DNA of 64,000 nt, taken from contig NC_054539.1 in assembly GCF_017654505.1 (NCBI RefSeq), positions 73,052,913 through 73,116,912 of the forward strand, read 5' to 3'. Position numbers and translations under genes: made by a program. Below, one piece after another: positions 1 through 37,799 of this stretch. Positions within the stretch are counted from its first letter, which is position 1. Each line of letters starts with the position of its first letter. Below the pieces are notes generated by a model, which was not told the DNA's origin, did no database searches, and saw only the letters and a program-made list of their open reading frames with translations. This DNA is from Polyodon spathula. Lineage: Eukaryota; Chordata; Actinopteri; Acipenseriformes; Polyodontidae.

Positions 1-2165
1 TTTTTTCGGAGTATTTAGGGTACTCAGATTGCGTGTTTGCGTATGGCTGGCGGCGGGCTTGACTTGACACGCACACATATTTTTAATATATTTCCATTTT
101 GCAATTAAAATGTATGTTCTCATGGCATACAGATTAAAAACCTTCGACCACGACCACATTTCACAAAATGGTCAATTAAACTAAAAAAAAACTTTATAGA
201 AAAAAGCAACATGAACCGACCAAAATAATGCAACAATTTCCAGTATTTTCGGAAGTCATTTTGAGAAAAGCTGTACTGTTTGATGTAGTTGGGTGTAATA
301 CTTTCTTGATTATGATTGATAATAAATGTGCTATTCACAGATAGATAGATCTGGCACCAAAGACCCCTTCCAGCCCACTTCCAATTTGCATTGTATTTCA
401 ATGTCAAATTCAGCCTAAACAAAACTGGATATTGTTCCAGTCTAAGCTCCCAATACATAAGTACCTTAGTCAGCTTCATACAATTCTTAACTACCTCTAA
501 ACCCATGCAAGTAACTGCAGTAACATTAATCTGTACTGTAACAAGAGCAGCATTATTCTCATTTGACATACTTTTTAAACTCATGTTGAAGTGTCATGAA
601 AACTAAAACCATAGAAAACGTATGTCAGTTCAGCGAGGTTATAGGGAGCGCCCCATGAGATACCACAGGTAAACCATGACAGTGTAAACAATGAGGTGCG
701 CCAGTACAACAGCCAGGGAAAAAGCAAGCCAAGGTAAAATCAAGCTAATGCAGAATTTAAAACGAGTGGCATGTAAAGCTAAAAAGGTCATCCTCTCCCT
801 TAAGTGATGGGGAACAAACTGGTAATAAAAATGCAGTGCTTGTCTAAGACATGATGATGGCCTTTCAAGGTTTTTCTTTATTTCTGGCTATTTTTTCCTA
901 TTTATATACTGAAACAGCACTCACAGCTTATCATGGATAATGAGTGAGAGCTGGGTTTGGAGAACAGCTCACCAGCAGTTGTGAATATATTTAAAAAAAG
1001 GTTGTAAAAGGTACAAACTTTGGCCCTTCTGTTCCAAAAGGCAATATTCAATATCAGGACACATGCTCACAAAAGATGGGTGACAAGGGACAATGGCGCC
1101 CTCTACAGTCATGCAAAGGCCATATCGCCTTCATAGCTTGCCTTATCTGAACACCACTGCCACTCATCCTGGGCTTTCCTCAAGCATAGGCTGACAATTG
1201 TGTCGCTTGCTGGTTGCCACCACTAAACTAACTTTTCTTATGACCGGAGCCTGTATGGTAGCTTTAATAAGTTGTTCCAACAAAACCAAGCAATAATGAA
1301 AGCCTTCCACAGCTTTGCTGCAATAAGTATCCTGTTCTAGCATCAGAACTTGACAGTGTTAGACAACGGGAGCTAGTCTTCAACAGTACCTTATAGCAAC
1401 AAGGGTAAAAATAAGAGAACTGTGAACACAGGACTATACGTTAGCTCCAGTCCTTCTGATTGCTCTGTCAATCCACACACACATAGTTTTATTATAATAG
1501 TTTCATTATAGCCAACCTCTTTGATCAAGTGTCCCATGTCTTTGTATATCCCTGGAGCAGTCTCTTCATTTTCCAATTGGAGGTCAATTAACCTGTTAAC
1601 ACCACAGGCTAAATGCAAGACTCTGCACATTCTATCTGAGCTGTGCCATCATAATATGAGATAGGGGACCCCTCACCCTGGCACAGCCTGAATCAAACCC
1701 AGACCTCCAGAAAGATAGAAAGGGCTAGGGAATAAGCTCACAGCATTTCTGTATTGTTTTGAAAATATGCAAGCAAGCTTTATTTTGTAACAGCATAAAC
1801 CAATGTAATCGTTATTACTATTTGTTTATATCACTTTATGGAGGCCAAGGTAGTATCCGTGATCCATACAATGACTGGTATGTGATTGTTTCTCTGTTGA
1901 ATCTGTGCGCTAGCTGTGCCTTTTTCTTTCATTGTGCAATAGACTTACAAAATATGTATCCTATTAAGCCATTGTACTCTAATTTAGGACACACAAAAGT
2001 ATAATCCATTAAGCTGCACTGACTGAAACTTATGGCCTTAAACGCAAAAAAAATGTTAGTAAATAAATGTTAGTATACCCACTTTTTAAACATTATAAAT
2101 GGTTCACTTTCCTCTGGTACAGTTCCCTCAGCACTTAACGTAGCTGTGTAAAAGCCTATGCTTTA
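1..2165. other. Intergenic DNA, no gene recognised
   Basis: AT-rich sequence upstream of MAP3K7. The short open frames here show no recognisable domain, no codon bias and no paired splice sites. I see no RNA gene and no clear repeat. Confidence 0.5.
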
Positions 2166-3470
2166 GAAACACAATTTGGACCCTAAAGTCCTCAACAACT
2201 ATAGGCCAGTCTCCAACCTATCATTCTTAGATAAGGTTCTAGAGAGTGTTGTTGCAATTCCATTACAAACATTTAGAACTCTTAATGGTATCTTCGAGAA
2301 GTTTCAGTCTGGATTTTGTGCTGCACACAGCACAAGACGGCCCCTGTCAGAGTTGTGAATGATCTGCTGATAAGCTCTGATTCAGGCTTCCCATCTGTTT
2401 TAATTCTTCTTGATCTAATACTGTAGACCATTCCATCCTACTGAATTGTCTTGAAAGCACAATAGGACTGTCTGGCCTTGTCCTGTCCTGGGCTTCATTC
2501 TAGGTCCCTTGTTGTTTTCGTTACATATGATACCATTAGGTGACATTATCCACAGACACGGAGTGAACTTCCATTGCTATGCTGATGATACCCAGCTATA
2601 TTTGTCTCTACAACCAGGAATTTCTTCTGCCTGGGTGTTATTAGTTACTTGCCTTACAGACATCAAGCATTGGCTGATATAGAATTTTCTAATGTTGAAT
2701 TCAGATAAAACAGGTTATGCTAGTGGACTCACAGAACCAACTAAAAGGAAATGTGGGATTATATGAGCTTGACCCTTGCAGGCTCTCAGCAAAACTTAAA
2801 CTAGAAATAAAGAGTTTGGGGCTCATCTTTGATCCTGATCTCTCATTTGAGACTTGTATTAGGGAAGTTGCTAAAGTATCTTTTTACCATTTGAGAAACA
2901 TAACCAAACTTAGACCAATTATTTATTTGCCTTTGTTTCATCCAGAAATGATTATTGTAATGCACCTGTTTCACTTTTGTCCCAAAACATGTGGTATCCC
3001 GCTTGCAGCTTATTCAGAATACCGGCACTAGAATTCTGACTAAAACCAGGAAAAGTGAACATATCACTGTTTTGGCGTCTTTACACTGGCATCCTGTGCA
3101 GTATAGAACTGATTTAATGAGTTTTCTTTTAATTTACAAGGATTTACATGGATTAGCACCTAGTTATTTGCAGGAGTTACTGACCCTGTATCTTCCAAAA
3201 CGCAAGAGCAACAAAAGCAACACGGGAGGAGGGAGGGCTTTTTCTTGTAGAGCTCCTAAATTACAGAATGCGCTGCCTTCGTTTGTCAGGGAAGGTACAA
3301 TTTGGTACAATTTATTACATATTTTCTTTAAGTGAAAAAACACTGTTTTGTTTTCAAATCAGCCATAACTTGCTCAACCTAATAATATACCGAGGCCGGT
3401 GAAGACCCCTTCCCTCATTTTTTTAGGGAAAATATTATGATATAATATTAGTATCTAATAAAGAAGAAGA
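2166..3470 (+). mobile_element. Decayed L2-like LINE (reverse transcriptase 3' part)
   Basis: Remnant of a non-LTR retrotransposon. A frame at 2176-2358 reads LNNYRPVSNLSFLDKVLE, the RT motif typical of L2/CR1-group LINEs. Near 2580 a frame reads YADDTQLY, the catalytic box. Frames at 2717-3031 and 2991-3335 give the C-terminal part, including RLQLIQNTGTRILTKTRK, LASLHWHPVQYR and HGLAPSYLQELL, which are hallmarks of L2-clade elements. The coding sequence is broken by several frameshifts and stops, so this is an old copy. Both ends are approximate; the 3' end may lie near the AATAAAG at about 3460. The endonuclease part is missing, as in most 5'-truncated LINEs. Confidence 0.8.
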
Positions 3471-4029
3471 GCGCCACCAACCTTTTTATAGACTCACTAC
3501 CTGGCACGGAATTGTTCAGATAAATCCACTGTATTTCCCAATGCCAAAATGCAACTGAATCCGAAAAATAACATTGTTCTGCATAATGGTAGCTGCTGCC
3601 CGCTCCTTGCTCCTGGCACTTTGATAGAATTGTAGGAATTTAAGCATACTTATGTAACGGCAAATTGTTCTGCTTTGTATAATGTCAAAGATATTTTGTG
3701 CGGTGATTAATTCTGGTACTTGTTTGGATGCATACATATTCACACAAACATATTACAAATAAAAGTATAACAAAACATATTGTAACAAAGCTACATTACA
3801 CATCATCTATGTTTCAGCTGAAATATACTATAAGGGATTATTATGTGTCAAATACTCAGTAAAGGTCTGAAACTCGGCTGACGCTTTGATTTTTAAGCCG
3901 TTTACAAACACTCATACTTAATACAAAATATATAAAAACATACTATATAAAACAATAAAAACAATCACCATCACAAGAAGAAAAAAAGTCACGTCTCCAA
4001 AGTAGAGATGAGTGAAGTCACAACAGAAA
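3471..4029. other. AT-rich upstream flank, nothing recognised
   Basis: No coding exon, repeat family or RNA gene is recognisable. It lies just upstream of the CpG-containing MAP3K7 promoter region and could hold distal promoter elements, but no specific site can be supported. Confidence 0.4.
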
Positions 4030-4537
4030 GGCGTTTAGAGAACACACTCGCCAGTCAAACTGGTTTTGAAACACCCTGGCGACCCACGAGTGCCTCTAGC
4101 GACTAATCTGGAGTGGCTTCAAAGCGACTAAAGACGGAGGGGCAGATTTCGAGGGAACACCCACTTCCTGGAGGTGCAGCAGCAACTGCGGGAAAAAAAG
4201 AAAGAAGGAAAAGCACAGCAGGCAGCGGCAGTAGTGCTTTAGTTAACACATATAAACAGATGGATATTAAATATCGATATTGTACATCCGGGCTGTATGT
4301 TTGCACGGGGTCGAAAATTATTTAATCCGTTGAAAACTTTGGCGAAAAGGCTAAAGGCATTGCACAGCTTAAGGGAGCTCAGTCTGCGGCAAGAAACTTG
4401 TACTTCATCCCCAGGCTGCGAAAAGGCCAGTAGGGGCCTATAAGTCCAAATACGGTGACATTTAGCTGGCGCAATCAAAAGTAGTGTTTTTAAAAAGTAG
4501 ATCTTATGCTCGGCGTTTGTTTAGGTTTGCAGCGTTC

Positions 4538-4606
4538 ATGTTCCATTGCACAGTCGGTGTGTGTGGTACTTTCTTCGAGTTGAGCCGTGGTCGTTTTGGT
4601 GTTTGA
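4538..4606 (+). promoter_or_regulatory. Upstream ORF 1 in MAP3K7 leader (22 codons)
   Basis: ATG at 4538-4540 reads 22 sense codons to TGA at 4604-4606. It matters only if transcription starts upstream of 4538, which is not proven. The peptide resembles nothing known. Confidence 0.4.
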
Positions 4607-4676
4607 ATATTTTTAAGTAAAATATTTTGATTTCACGTCGTCTTTTTGCAACATTCATATCTATTTACACAAGTTG

Positions 4677-4709
4677 ATGCCTGTTAGTAGGGTGTTTATT
4701 ATCTTTTGA
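4677..4709 (+). promoter_or_regulatory. Upstream ORF 2 in MAP3K7 leader (10 codons)
   Basis: ATG at 4677-4679, ten sense codons, TGA at 4707-4709. The last base of the stop is the first base of the next uORF start (TGATG), a stop/start overlap. Confidence 0.45.
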
Positions 4710-4732
4710 TGAGCACTCATTTAACTGAGTAG
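4709..4732 (+). promoter_or_regulatory. Upstream ORF 3 in MAP3K7 leader (7 codons)
   Basis: ATG at 4709-4711 encodes a 7-residue peptide (MSTHLTE) ending in TAG at 4730-4732, only two bases before the MAP3K7 ATG at 4735. A ribosome translating it would have almost no room to scan before the main start, so it is a plausible brake on TAK1 synthesis. Confidence 0.45.
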
Positions 4733-4734
4733 CA

Positions 4735-28674
<23,940 letters not shown>

Positions 28675-30170
28675 TGCCCGGGACTGAGGCCTTCACTGAC
28701 CCAGAGTCATTCAGCAGATAAATGGACTGCTCCTCTTTTATAACTACCTTTTACAGGTGACTTATTTTAAGGTTGATTGTTGTGTTCTGGAAACCTATAT
28801 CTGCAACAGCTTTTCACTTTTTAGTGAAGTATTCAACAAGGGTGTTAAAAAAAACATGGTTTGTGTGGTTGTGACCTGGTCATCCAAAAATGTTTTTATT
28901 GAACTGTAAAAAAAGACCAATGAGCTACTGTGTGTAAGCTTGCTGCATATGCATACAGTAACTGGGCTGGGGGACGAAAGCAAGTGCACCAATGCAGTTG
29001 GGTTTTTTATATTATTATTACTTTGTTGTACATTTGGAAATGGAGTAGATGTTGACAGAAAATTTGTATCTCATATTCCCATTTAATATTCCCAGTCAAA
29101 GTGCAAGTTTGTGTGCAGCCCACCAGAAATATCCGATTGGAAAACTTGCAGTAACTTATTTCAGTATTCATATTTTCTGTCTGCCCCAATTAATAGAGCG
29201 CAAATTTATTTCACGTTTAAGTCGTTTTGCACAGCTTTAATATTTCTTTCCTAAATGTATGGTTGGAAATTGTTTAACTAAAGGTTTCCGTTCATTTATT
29301 TTGTGAAAGTCGAACAAAATGCATAGATTAAAAAAAAAAAGATATACACCACCTGCTTCTGCTAGTTAATCTTCTGTGGGGAAAGAAAGGTTTATGTGCA
29401 TTTATGAAGAAAGTTTGAACAGTGTTTGAGTTCTAATGACAAAGGCTTATTCTTTGCACTGTATGCTCACATGGAATTCTTTCCCTTTAATGTAAGCCAG
29501 GTGAAGCAGCAAGGGGCGGTTCTAGAACCCAGTGAAGTGTTACGCTTTTGGGGGTGGAACATGACACACTGGCAGTGCTTAAAGTGTTAGAACAGTGTTT
29601 CCACACTGTACATCATTAGGGGGCGCTAGAGGGTGACACATTTTTTTGCACAGATTTAATGTGAAAAGTTTGTTACAGATTTTAGGTTTTCCGAAAATGT
29701 CAAAGTACCTAAATGCCACCTTCCGGTTTTAAATGAAGAAGTGCAGTTAGTCTGACTCCGTGTTTGAAGCAGCGCAAATCTAAATTCAAAGGAAGTGGAT
29801 TTTTTTTTTTTTAAAGCCATGTTTCAGAATTGATTCCAAGCTGTTGAAACTTTTAAATACCAAATGTTTCAACATTAAGCAACAATAAGTTAAACACGAA
29901 TTTCCTCTGAATGATTGTAGGTCAGTTTGGCAATCAAAACTCATTAAAAAAAACTCAGATTTAATTCAAAATCTTCATACCAGAACTGCTTGCACACGTG
30001 AGTCATACTTTTGAAACGGAAAGCTGTCATTGCCATAAATCACCTACTGGAATGTGAGTTTTCAGATGTCTTTGAAACGTGTTTTGTGCTAAAACAATGG
30101 GCAGTTTTGTGGTGGGTAGGCATTTTGTCTCTTATGGGTTTTTCAGAAACGTCAGATGCCAAATTCCGTT

Positions 30171-30176
30171 AATAAA
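30171..30176 (+). promoter_or_regulatory. Candidate poly(A) signal AATAAA (proximal)
   Basis: Canonical hexamer 1.5 kb after the stop codon. Confidence 0.4.
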
Positions 30177-30751
30177 ACGTTGCTATGGCTGGACTGCCAG
30201 CTATCAGCATGAGGATGAATCAGGATAAAGCTGCAAAGTAATGATGTATTATTTTAATTCTATCTAGGGCACCCATATTCAGAAAATGCACACGCTTGAG
30301 AAACTGCAGTCTGATATTTAGGAGCATGAGGCCTGTCTATTTATTCAAATACTGTAACTGCAAACTAAGCATTTATGAAACTTGTATTCAATTCAACGTT
30401 CAGCAATATTTAGCCTTTTTTCTAATCCAAGCATTTTGTTTGTACTGTATTAACCTGATTCATAGAGGTGGGTTGTTTTTCTAGATTTGTCTGGTTTGCA
30501 TATGTTTTCAAACATAAATCATACATTTGGTTTTATATGTAGTCGGTACATTCTGTACATTCTGGCATAACTCATGTATTTCATGTATAGCTGTACGCAA
30601 TGTGGTTTGGACCACAAATGTTTTTTTTAGGTTTTAATGAGTTCAGATTATAAATCTATTTACTGTGTACATAAAATGACAGATTTCTTTAGATATGGCA
30701 ATGAAAATGGTGACACTGTACAACAAAGGAACCATTCTAAAATCAAATTTA

Positions 30752-30757
30752 AATAAA
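30752..30757 (+). promoter_or_regulatory. Candidate poly(A) signal AATAAA (distal)
   Basis: Canonical hexamer 2.1 kb after the stop codon, followed within 30 bp by a T-rich stretch. My preferred MAP3K7 3' end. Confidence 0.5.
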
Positions 30758-31987
30758 GCTGGAAGATAATGTATTTTTTTAAATGTAATACATGTAAACC
30801 ATCCAAACAGTAACTGCTGTCACATTAACATTGTAAAAAACAAATTTAAAAAAATCCACTGTCAAGAATTATTAAACATCAGTCTGAATGTAGTGTATGC
30901 ATGTTACACATTTACTTGTACAGTAATTTATTCCATATAAATCCAAATGTATAAATCACGACTGAAGTTTTATCTTTGGGAGTTTTTACCTGAGACTGAA
31001 CTGAGAGGTCGGTACTGTTTTGGGAGATCAATTGAAATGCTAGTAAATTGTTTAAATACAGACTTTTTTCCCTCAACCATCAGAAGCCATGCAATTCCAC
31101 CTTTTTGTTGCAGGTAAAACAAAAACATACATTATCTTTACAATCACTTGAACTTATCTAAATAAATGAAATTGTCAATTTTAGAGCATTTTCTTTGAAA
31201 CAAAACAGTACAAATGGTTAACTATAAAAACATACAAAAATGTTCACAGTGCCAGACTGTACAATTTAAACAGAAAATCTACCAAATTGTTGTATTAGTT
31301 TGCCATGATTGTATGTATTTGCAGTACATTTTCTGATGCACTTATGTTTGTTATCTTCTAATCCCAGTGAAGGAGCTCAGGCTCTGCCTGTTCACTCAGA
31401 CAGCGAGCAGCTTGCTCATGAGCAGGAGATTGGGAAGATGTGTCACGCGAGGACGGAAACAAGGTCTAAGTTAAGACCCCGAGAAAGTCGCTTCAGTTCA
31501 AATGGCTGAATACAATTTAAAAAATTGCCATTTCTAGTTCGCTACTAATATACACTTCCAACACACACAAAAGAATGAACTTGCAAAAGTGACTTAACAC
31601 AGTGTTTGAGGTGGCTTTACAGTACATCAGGTAAAGGGGAATTGTTTACTTTGCAGAAGAAACTAATTGATTGTAAATAAGAATACCAGTCTACAGTAAA
31701 CCTTAGAAAGAAAAAAAAAAAACTTATTCATGTCCTACAAGACTGATCAATGAAGTGATAGTTTTGCACAATGTGGGTTGTGTCAATGGAAGGAACATGT
31801 GTTTCATGGCATGTCCAGCATTTAAAATGTTAATTGAAATGAATTCAAATGAAGTGCTTAAAGCAATGTCCCAAGTTTTACCCTCTGTATGTGTTGTAGC
31901 AGCAGTTATCCACCAGATGGAGGGAAAAAAAAGGTCTCATAGACCAAGATTCACAGTGTAACACAATCTCTGCTAAAATTGCACATA

Positions 31988-33522
<1,535 letters not shown>

Positions 33523-33714
33523 GATAGGGGCTGATGTAAGGATACGTGCAAAGGGATTTGCGCCTGCAAAACACCCATTTTGCAACAAAAATAAACATTT
33601 TGCACGCACAAACCATATTTCATGTCCACTAAATGCGGTGTATGTAAAGAATGTTTTTTTTCCTGCTGTTCTGCACCTGCTATCAAATTAGAACTTTGAT
33701 ATCATTAATACATT

Positions 33715-34266
33715 TCAATATGATTTGAATTGATTCAAATGAAGAAAAGAGCATGGAATTGGGTGGGGATTTGGAATACTAAGAAGGCACAAACAGGAGA
33801 TGTGTGGATTTTGCCTTGTACATGGGCCTCCTCTTACAAGGTGCAAACTATTGTAGAAGCCAGTAATTAAAAGCTGTATAAAACCACACACTTTTAGATA
33901 CCTGTCATTGGCCTCAAGGTGGCTGCTGTTGTACACTTCCTGATGCAGCGACGCTTGGCTCTTGTTGAGGGCAGGCAGGAAATCCTTCAGAGAAGGGCAA
34001 GACAGAGAACACCCCACATATTCAAACCCAGCGTCACTTTGTTTGGTCTTATGCAGGTCTTCCTCAACCTGATAGCTGAATTTCACCTTTTCATCATCTG
34101 GTTGATTGTCCTCCTGGTAACACAGACAGCATTGACTTTCTCCACTATAACTAGCATAACTGAGGTTGGCTGAGGCTTTTCCAAATAACTCAATTTCATG
34201 CTGAGTGACCTCAGCTGTAAGGACTTTCCTTTTCTTTTCCGTGTGCCAAGAGGACTTTGCTGCCAT
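33715..34266 (-). CDS. Unidentified 183-codon ORF
   Basis: The longest non-transposon frame in the intergenic region. The N-terminal 125 residues have a charged, mixed composition (Lys/Glu-rich start, CCLCYQEDNQPDDEKVKF, SLKDFLPALNKSQASLHQEV) that reads like a genuine soluble or coiled-coil protein. The tail after about residue 125 (VCGFIQLLITG onward) looks like translated intron or UTR. A GT donor on the minus strand near 33892 would end an exon there. No family is recognised. It could be a single exon of an unannotated gene, a retrocopy, or chance. No partner exon was found. Confidence 0.25.
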   Translation of the reverse strand: MAAKSSWHTEKKRKVLTAEVTQHEIELFGKASANLSYASYSGESQCCLCYQEDNQPDDEKVKFSYQVEEDLHKTKQSDAGFEYVGCSLSCPSLKDFLPALNKSQASLHQEVYNSSHLEANDRYLKVCGFIQLLITGFYNSLHLVRGGPCTRQNPHISCLCLLSIPNPHPIPCSFLHLNQFKSY

Positions 34267-34373
34267 TTCTTTGACATGTTTTTTTGTTTGGTTTGATTTT
34301 CATGCTCCACAAACTACTGCTCTCTGCACTCACCTTACCTTTCTTACCTTACCTCTGGGCTGTATGTGCGGCT

Positions 34374-34558
34374 GTGACATTTCCAAATTTAACATTAAAT
34401 ACTGTACTGCTATCCGGTAGACTTCTGCGATATTATTTTGTAGTTTCTTTGACACAATGTTCAATAAAAGATCTAAATGGTGTTCACATAGTTTTTTGTT
34501 TTTTGTTAAATTATGTCTCAATCCTAAAAAGTGATGCAAAACTTCTGGCTATAGCGGT
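34374..34558. mobile_element. Partial Tc1-type MITE end
   Basis: Shares GTGACATTTC, AACATTAAATACTG and CCGGTAGA blocks and the terminal GTGATGCAAAACTTCTGGCT with the element at 51715-52076. No matching left terminal repeat was found, so it is truncated. Confidence 0.55.
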
Positions 34559-34559
34559 A

Positions 34560-37500
34560 TACTGGGTCAGCAACAAAGAAGTCTCTATAGAGTGAGCAGC
34601 ATAGTGTATTGCATGTAGAGATTGACCCACCACGGTGTTCGTGCCAGACATGTTGCCCAAACATTGCATCAGTGAGGACACTAGGGCACTGCTGCTAAGA
34701 GAAAGGTTCTGAAAATATAAATTTCTAAGATGCAGCACAGCAGATCAGTCTGTGACTAACTGTAGTTGTAGCATGCTGACTTAACCATGAAAGCAAGTCA
34801 AAATAAAACCTTTTTGTTCATTATTGTGTGAGATTTAGTAATCTTTTCAACATTACAGACCTGTATTCTGGTGTAGGAAAGCTGTTCTCCTAAATAACTG
34901 CTGATCACGTTAGTAATATTGGAATAATTACTCCACGCAAAACCACAGACCATACAAGAAGCTGATATCCACTACACGAGCTACACAGCATGCTCTTTTC
35001 TATCTGTGTAAGACACCGAATCTAATTAGTGTGAAGTTATTTTGTGCCAGATGAGTTAATAAAATGTGTAGGCGATTCCCCATTTTATACGCTTCGGTCC
35101 ACTACCATTGAATGCTTTCATTGGGGTCAATATGTTCCAAGTTAATAATATGCAAAAGATAAATAAAGCACCTCCTTTGTTAATTTCTGAACACATTTTG
35201 GTTCTTGCAGAGTTATGAATTTTAATTAAAGTACATTATCTTTGGAGAGGTCATTAAGTATTTGTTTTTCTTTTTTAGTTAGAATGTGTTTAAACATTGT
35301 ATCACAAGCTAGTAGTAATAATTCTAAAACAGTGAAAATAGAGCTGTAGGTTTGAGGATGCCACCAGATGGCGGTCTGAATCTGGTATCCATCATGAGTA
35401 ATTCATAAAATTCGTCAAGTAGCTACTGAATGATTTAGACTCCAAATGTGTTTTACTACTTCCTCAGATCAATGCATTTTCATTAGCTAACAGCTGTATT
35501 AGTTAATATATTTATTTTTATTTTTATTTATTTTTTGCCTTAGCGATTTAGGCTTTAAGCTTCTTTTTACAGATTACTGATTCAAACTTTTTTTTATTGC
35601 ATCCAAAGTAGCAGGGATCAATAATACTAGTATGTTTTTACTTCCTGTAAATAACAATGAGCCACAGTCTCGATAAGCAATTACACTGCATCCTGCATTT
35701 GGTCGTGCTTCATGGCTGCGTGTTGAACAGCTAATAACATAGTCTGGTTCTGATGTTGTAATGGACGGATATTCTGGAACCTGCTCTGGTTAACAGGCTG
35801 GGTGTCTTGTCCCACACTTAATCACACTTAACAGAACATTGGAAATCAATTACCCATGTCAGCTTGATCAGAAAAAGAGAGATCAATATAATGTTTCAAA
35901 TTATACAATTACATATCTATGTAAAAACAAAAACAAGATGAATGAATTGTGGAGAAGCTCAAGACAAATGTAACAAGGCTCTTAGGCACAGTAGCTTTAG
36001 TGGATGCTCTGCTACTGCTTCACAGCTTAAAGATTCACGGTGAGGGCAAAGTATGTCAGAAGAACAGCTGAGAAAGCCCAAGCCCAGGGGATCCAACAGT
36101 CTTAAGAAAGTGCTAGTGCCTGAAAAGAACTGCTGAAGAATATAGATACAAAAAGATACGTAACTGCACAGAGAGATGCAATAAACCCTGGGTTGAAAGC
36201 TATCATTGCTTATGAACTCCAAAGCCAAGCACTCTTGACTACAAGTGTAAATCCATTAAAGAAGAAATGCATGTTGGAGATTCTTCAACTCAGTAAGAAG
36301 ACGCGAAATCTAAAATAGTTGCTTCCCTGATTACACTATGCTGGCTTATCTTTCAACATATCTATTAAATAGTTGAGTAATGCACTTTTCACTCCAGCCC
36401 ATAGAGATAGTTCCCAGTGGAGCGCTCTTTTTTTGTCCCCTGTTCATCCATCAGCCAGCCCAGTCTGTTATCATGTACACAGCAGATGAATGGTCTTTAG
36501 CACTCCAAAACCATGTATTCATGTATATATTCAATCTGTACATTCGTTAAAACCTGAAATGAGAAAATGATGAGGGACACTTTGTGATAAGTAGCTGAAT
36601 GCTCTTGCTTCCTCCTATTGATTGTGAGGAAGGTGTGTGGCTGACCGGTCTGTTTTGATTAAAGGCCCTCCACAAAGGATAAAATGTGGTTGCAGAACCC
36701 CAAATCTGCAGTGTTTTTTCATCTTTCCGACCTTACTGCCCCTTGGATTTTGCTTCTTCCTAACCACAGTACCAGAGATGGGTGTGCTGCTAGCAACTTG
36801 TTTGTTTCCCATGTTCCTGAAGACGACTTGTTGCTGAGGGACTATCTCTATATCATTTCCACTGGGAAGGACATGAGTCATTCACACCTTGGTTTCTCTT
36901 GGGATTCTGTTTTCTGTCTCATCACTGTGGGCCTGACGTAACTCTTCCTCTTTGAACTCATTCCTCCAGGGAACACAGATGGAAAAAAAGAAACACTGAG
37001 GGTAGTATGTTTCTAATGCTGCCCTTTTACATGCAGGCTGTGCTGTTTATGTGAACAAATAGCCTTTTTATAGACGTTTTAGAATGAGGGTTTCAATCTC
37101 AGCTTGTTATCAGACTTTGATCAGTAATGTTACTGAGAGGAAAAGGATCATATTGCACAGCATTTTTCCTGGAATCTTGAAAGTTACTTATGGCAGTCTT
37201 GTAGTGTTTGTTTGCAAATAACTACAAATGCTAACAAGTCATAAATCATATTAGTTCTCCGCTTTATATCAGTTACAGAAACTCCTCTAAGTTTATAACA
37301 CATCAGTGGTAGGAAGTTTCATATTGGGACTTTCATGGCCTTTAACTGTGCAAGGTTTCTTGTAATGCAGTTACATGGTTTCTAACCCTGGATTACTATA
37401 GTCTAATAATATTTAACAGGCTCTTGTTCTGACTGAGAACCATACGCTGCTCGAAATAAGCACAGTATGCAGAAATATGCACAATAGAGGGCATTAAACA

Positions 37501-37649
37501 TAAAAAAGAGGTCATCCTGTATATGAAGAGACACTTTTTTTAGTTTTTTAACTGTGAAGAAGCGTTGTTCATTTTCAGCTGAGGGTTATACAATTAGATC
37601 TGCCATTACGGATTCTGTTCCCTGTGGTGAGATGAGGGTTATCCAATTC
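34560..37649. other. Intergenic DNA, no gene recognised
   Basis: No exon, RNA gene or clear transposon can be supported. Short frames at 36615-36941 on both strands overlap each other and have no recognisable motif. Confidence 0.45.
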
Positions 37650-37733
37650 CAAATATATATATATATATATAATACTATATATATATATATAGATATATAT
37701 ATTTATATATATATATATACGACCACACCACAC

Positions 37734-37798
<65 letters not shown>

Positions 37799-37799
37799 G
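37650..37799. repeat. Compound (TA)n(CA)n(TA)n microsatellite
   Basis: About 75 bp of imperfect TA repeats, a (CA)n block of about 50 bp and a final TA block. It accounts for the long His-Thr and Tyr-Ile frames on both strands. Confidence 0.95.

Larger units (their letters stand above)
4030..4734 (+). promoter_or_regulatory. Putative MAP3K7 promoter and 5' leader
   Basis: This 700-bp stretch has about thirty CpG dinucleotides, while flanking DNA is CpG-poor, as expected of an unmethylated promoter. An ETS-type motif CACTTCCTGG lies at 4162-4171. No TATA box is evident, which suits a housekeeping kinase. The transcription start cannot be fixed from sequence; the 5' UTR probably begins somewhere between about 4200 and 4600. 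An in-frame TGA lies at 4726-4728 just before the MAP3K7 ATG, so the protein cannot extend upstream in this exon. Confidence 0.6.
28675..30775 (+). other. MAP3K7 3' untranslated region (inferred extent)
   Basis: AT-rich sequence after the stop with no coding signature. The end is inferred from poly(A) signals at 30171-30176 and 30752-30757 (ATTAAA at 30871 is a further candidate). A Pumilio motif TGTACATA sits at 30666-30673, so post-transcriptional control is possible. Confidence 0.55.

Noticed and set aside
4113..4325. 70-codon frame upstream of MAP3K7
   Set aside because: Lies in the CpG-containing promoter, overlaps an equally long frame on the other strand, and has no known domain; GC-rich promoter DNA often gives such frames.
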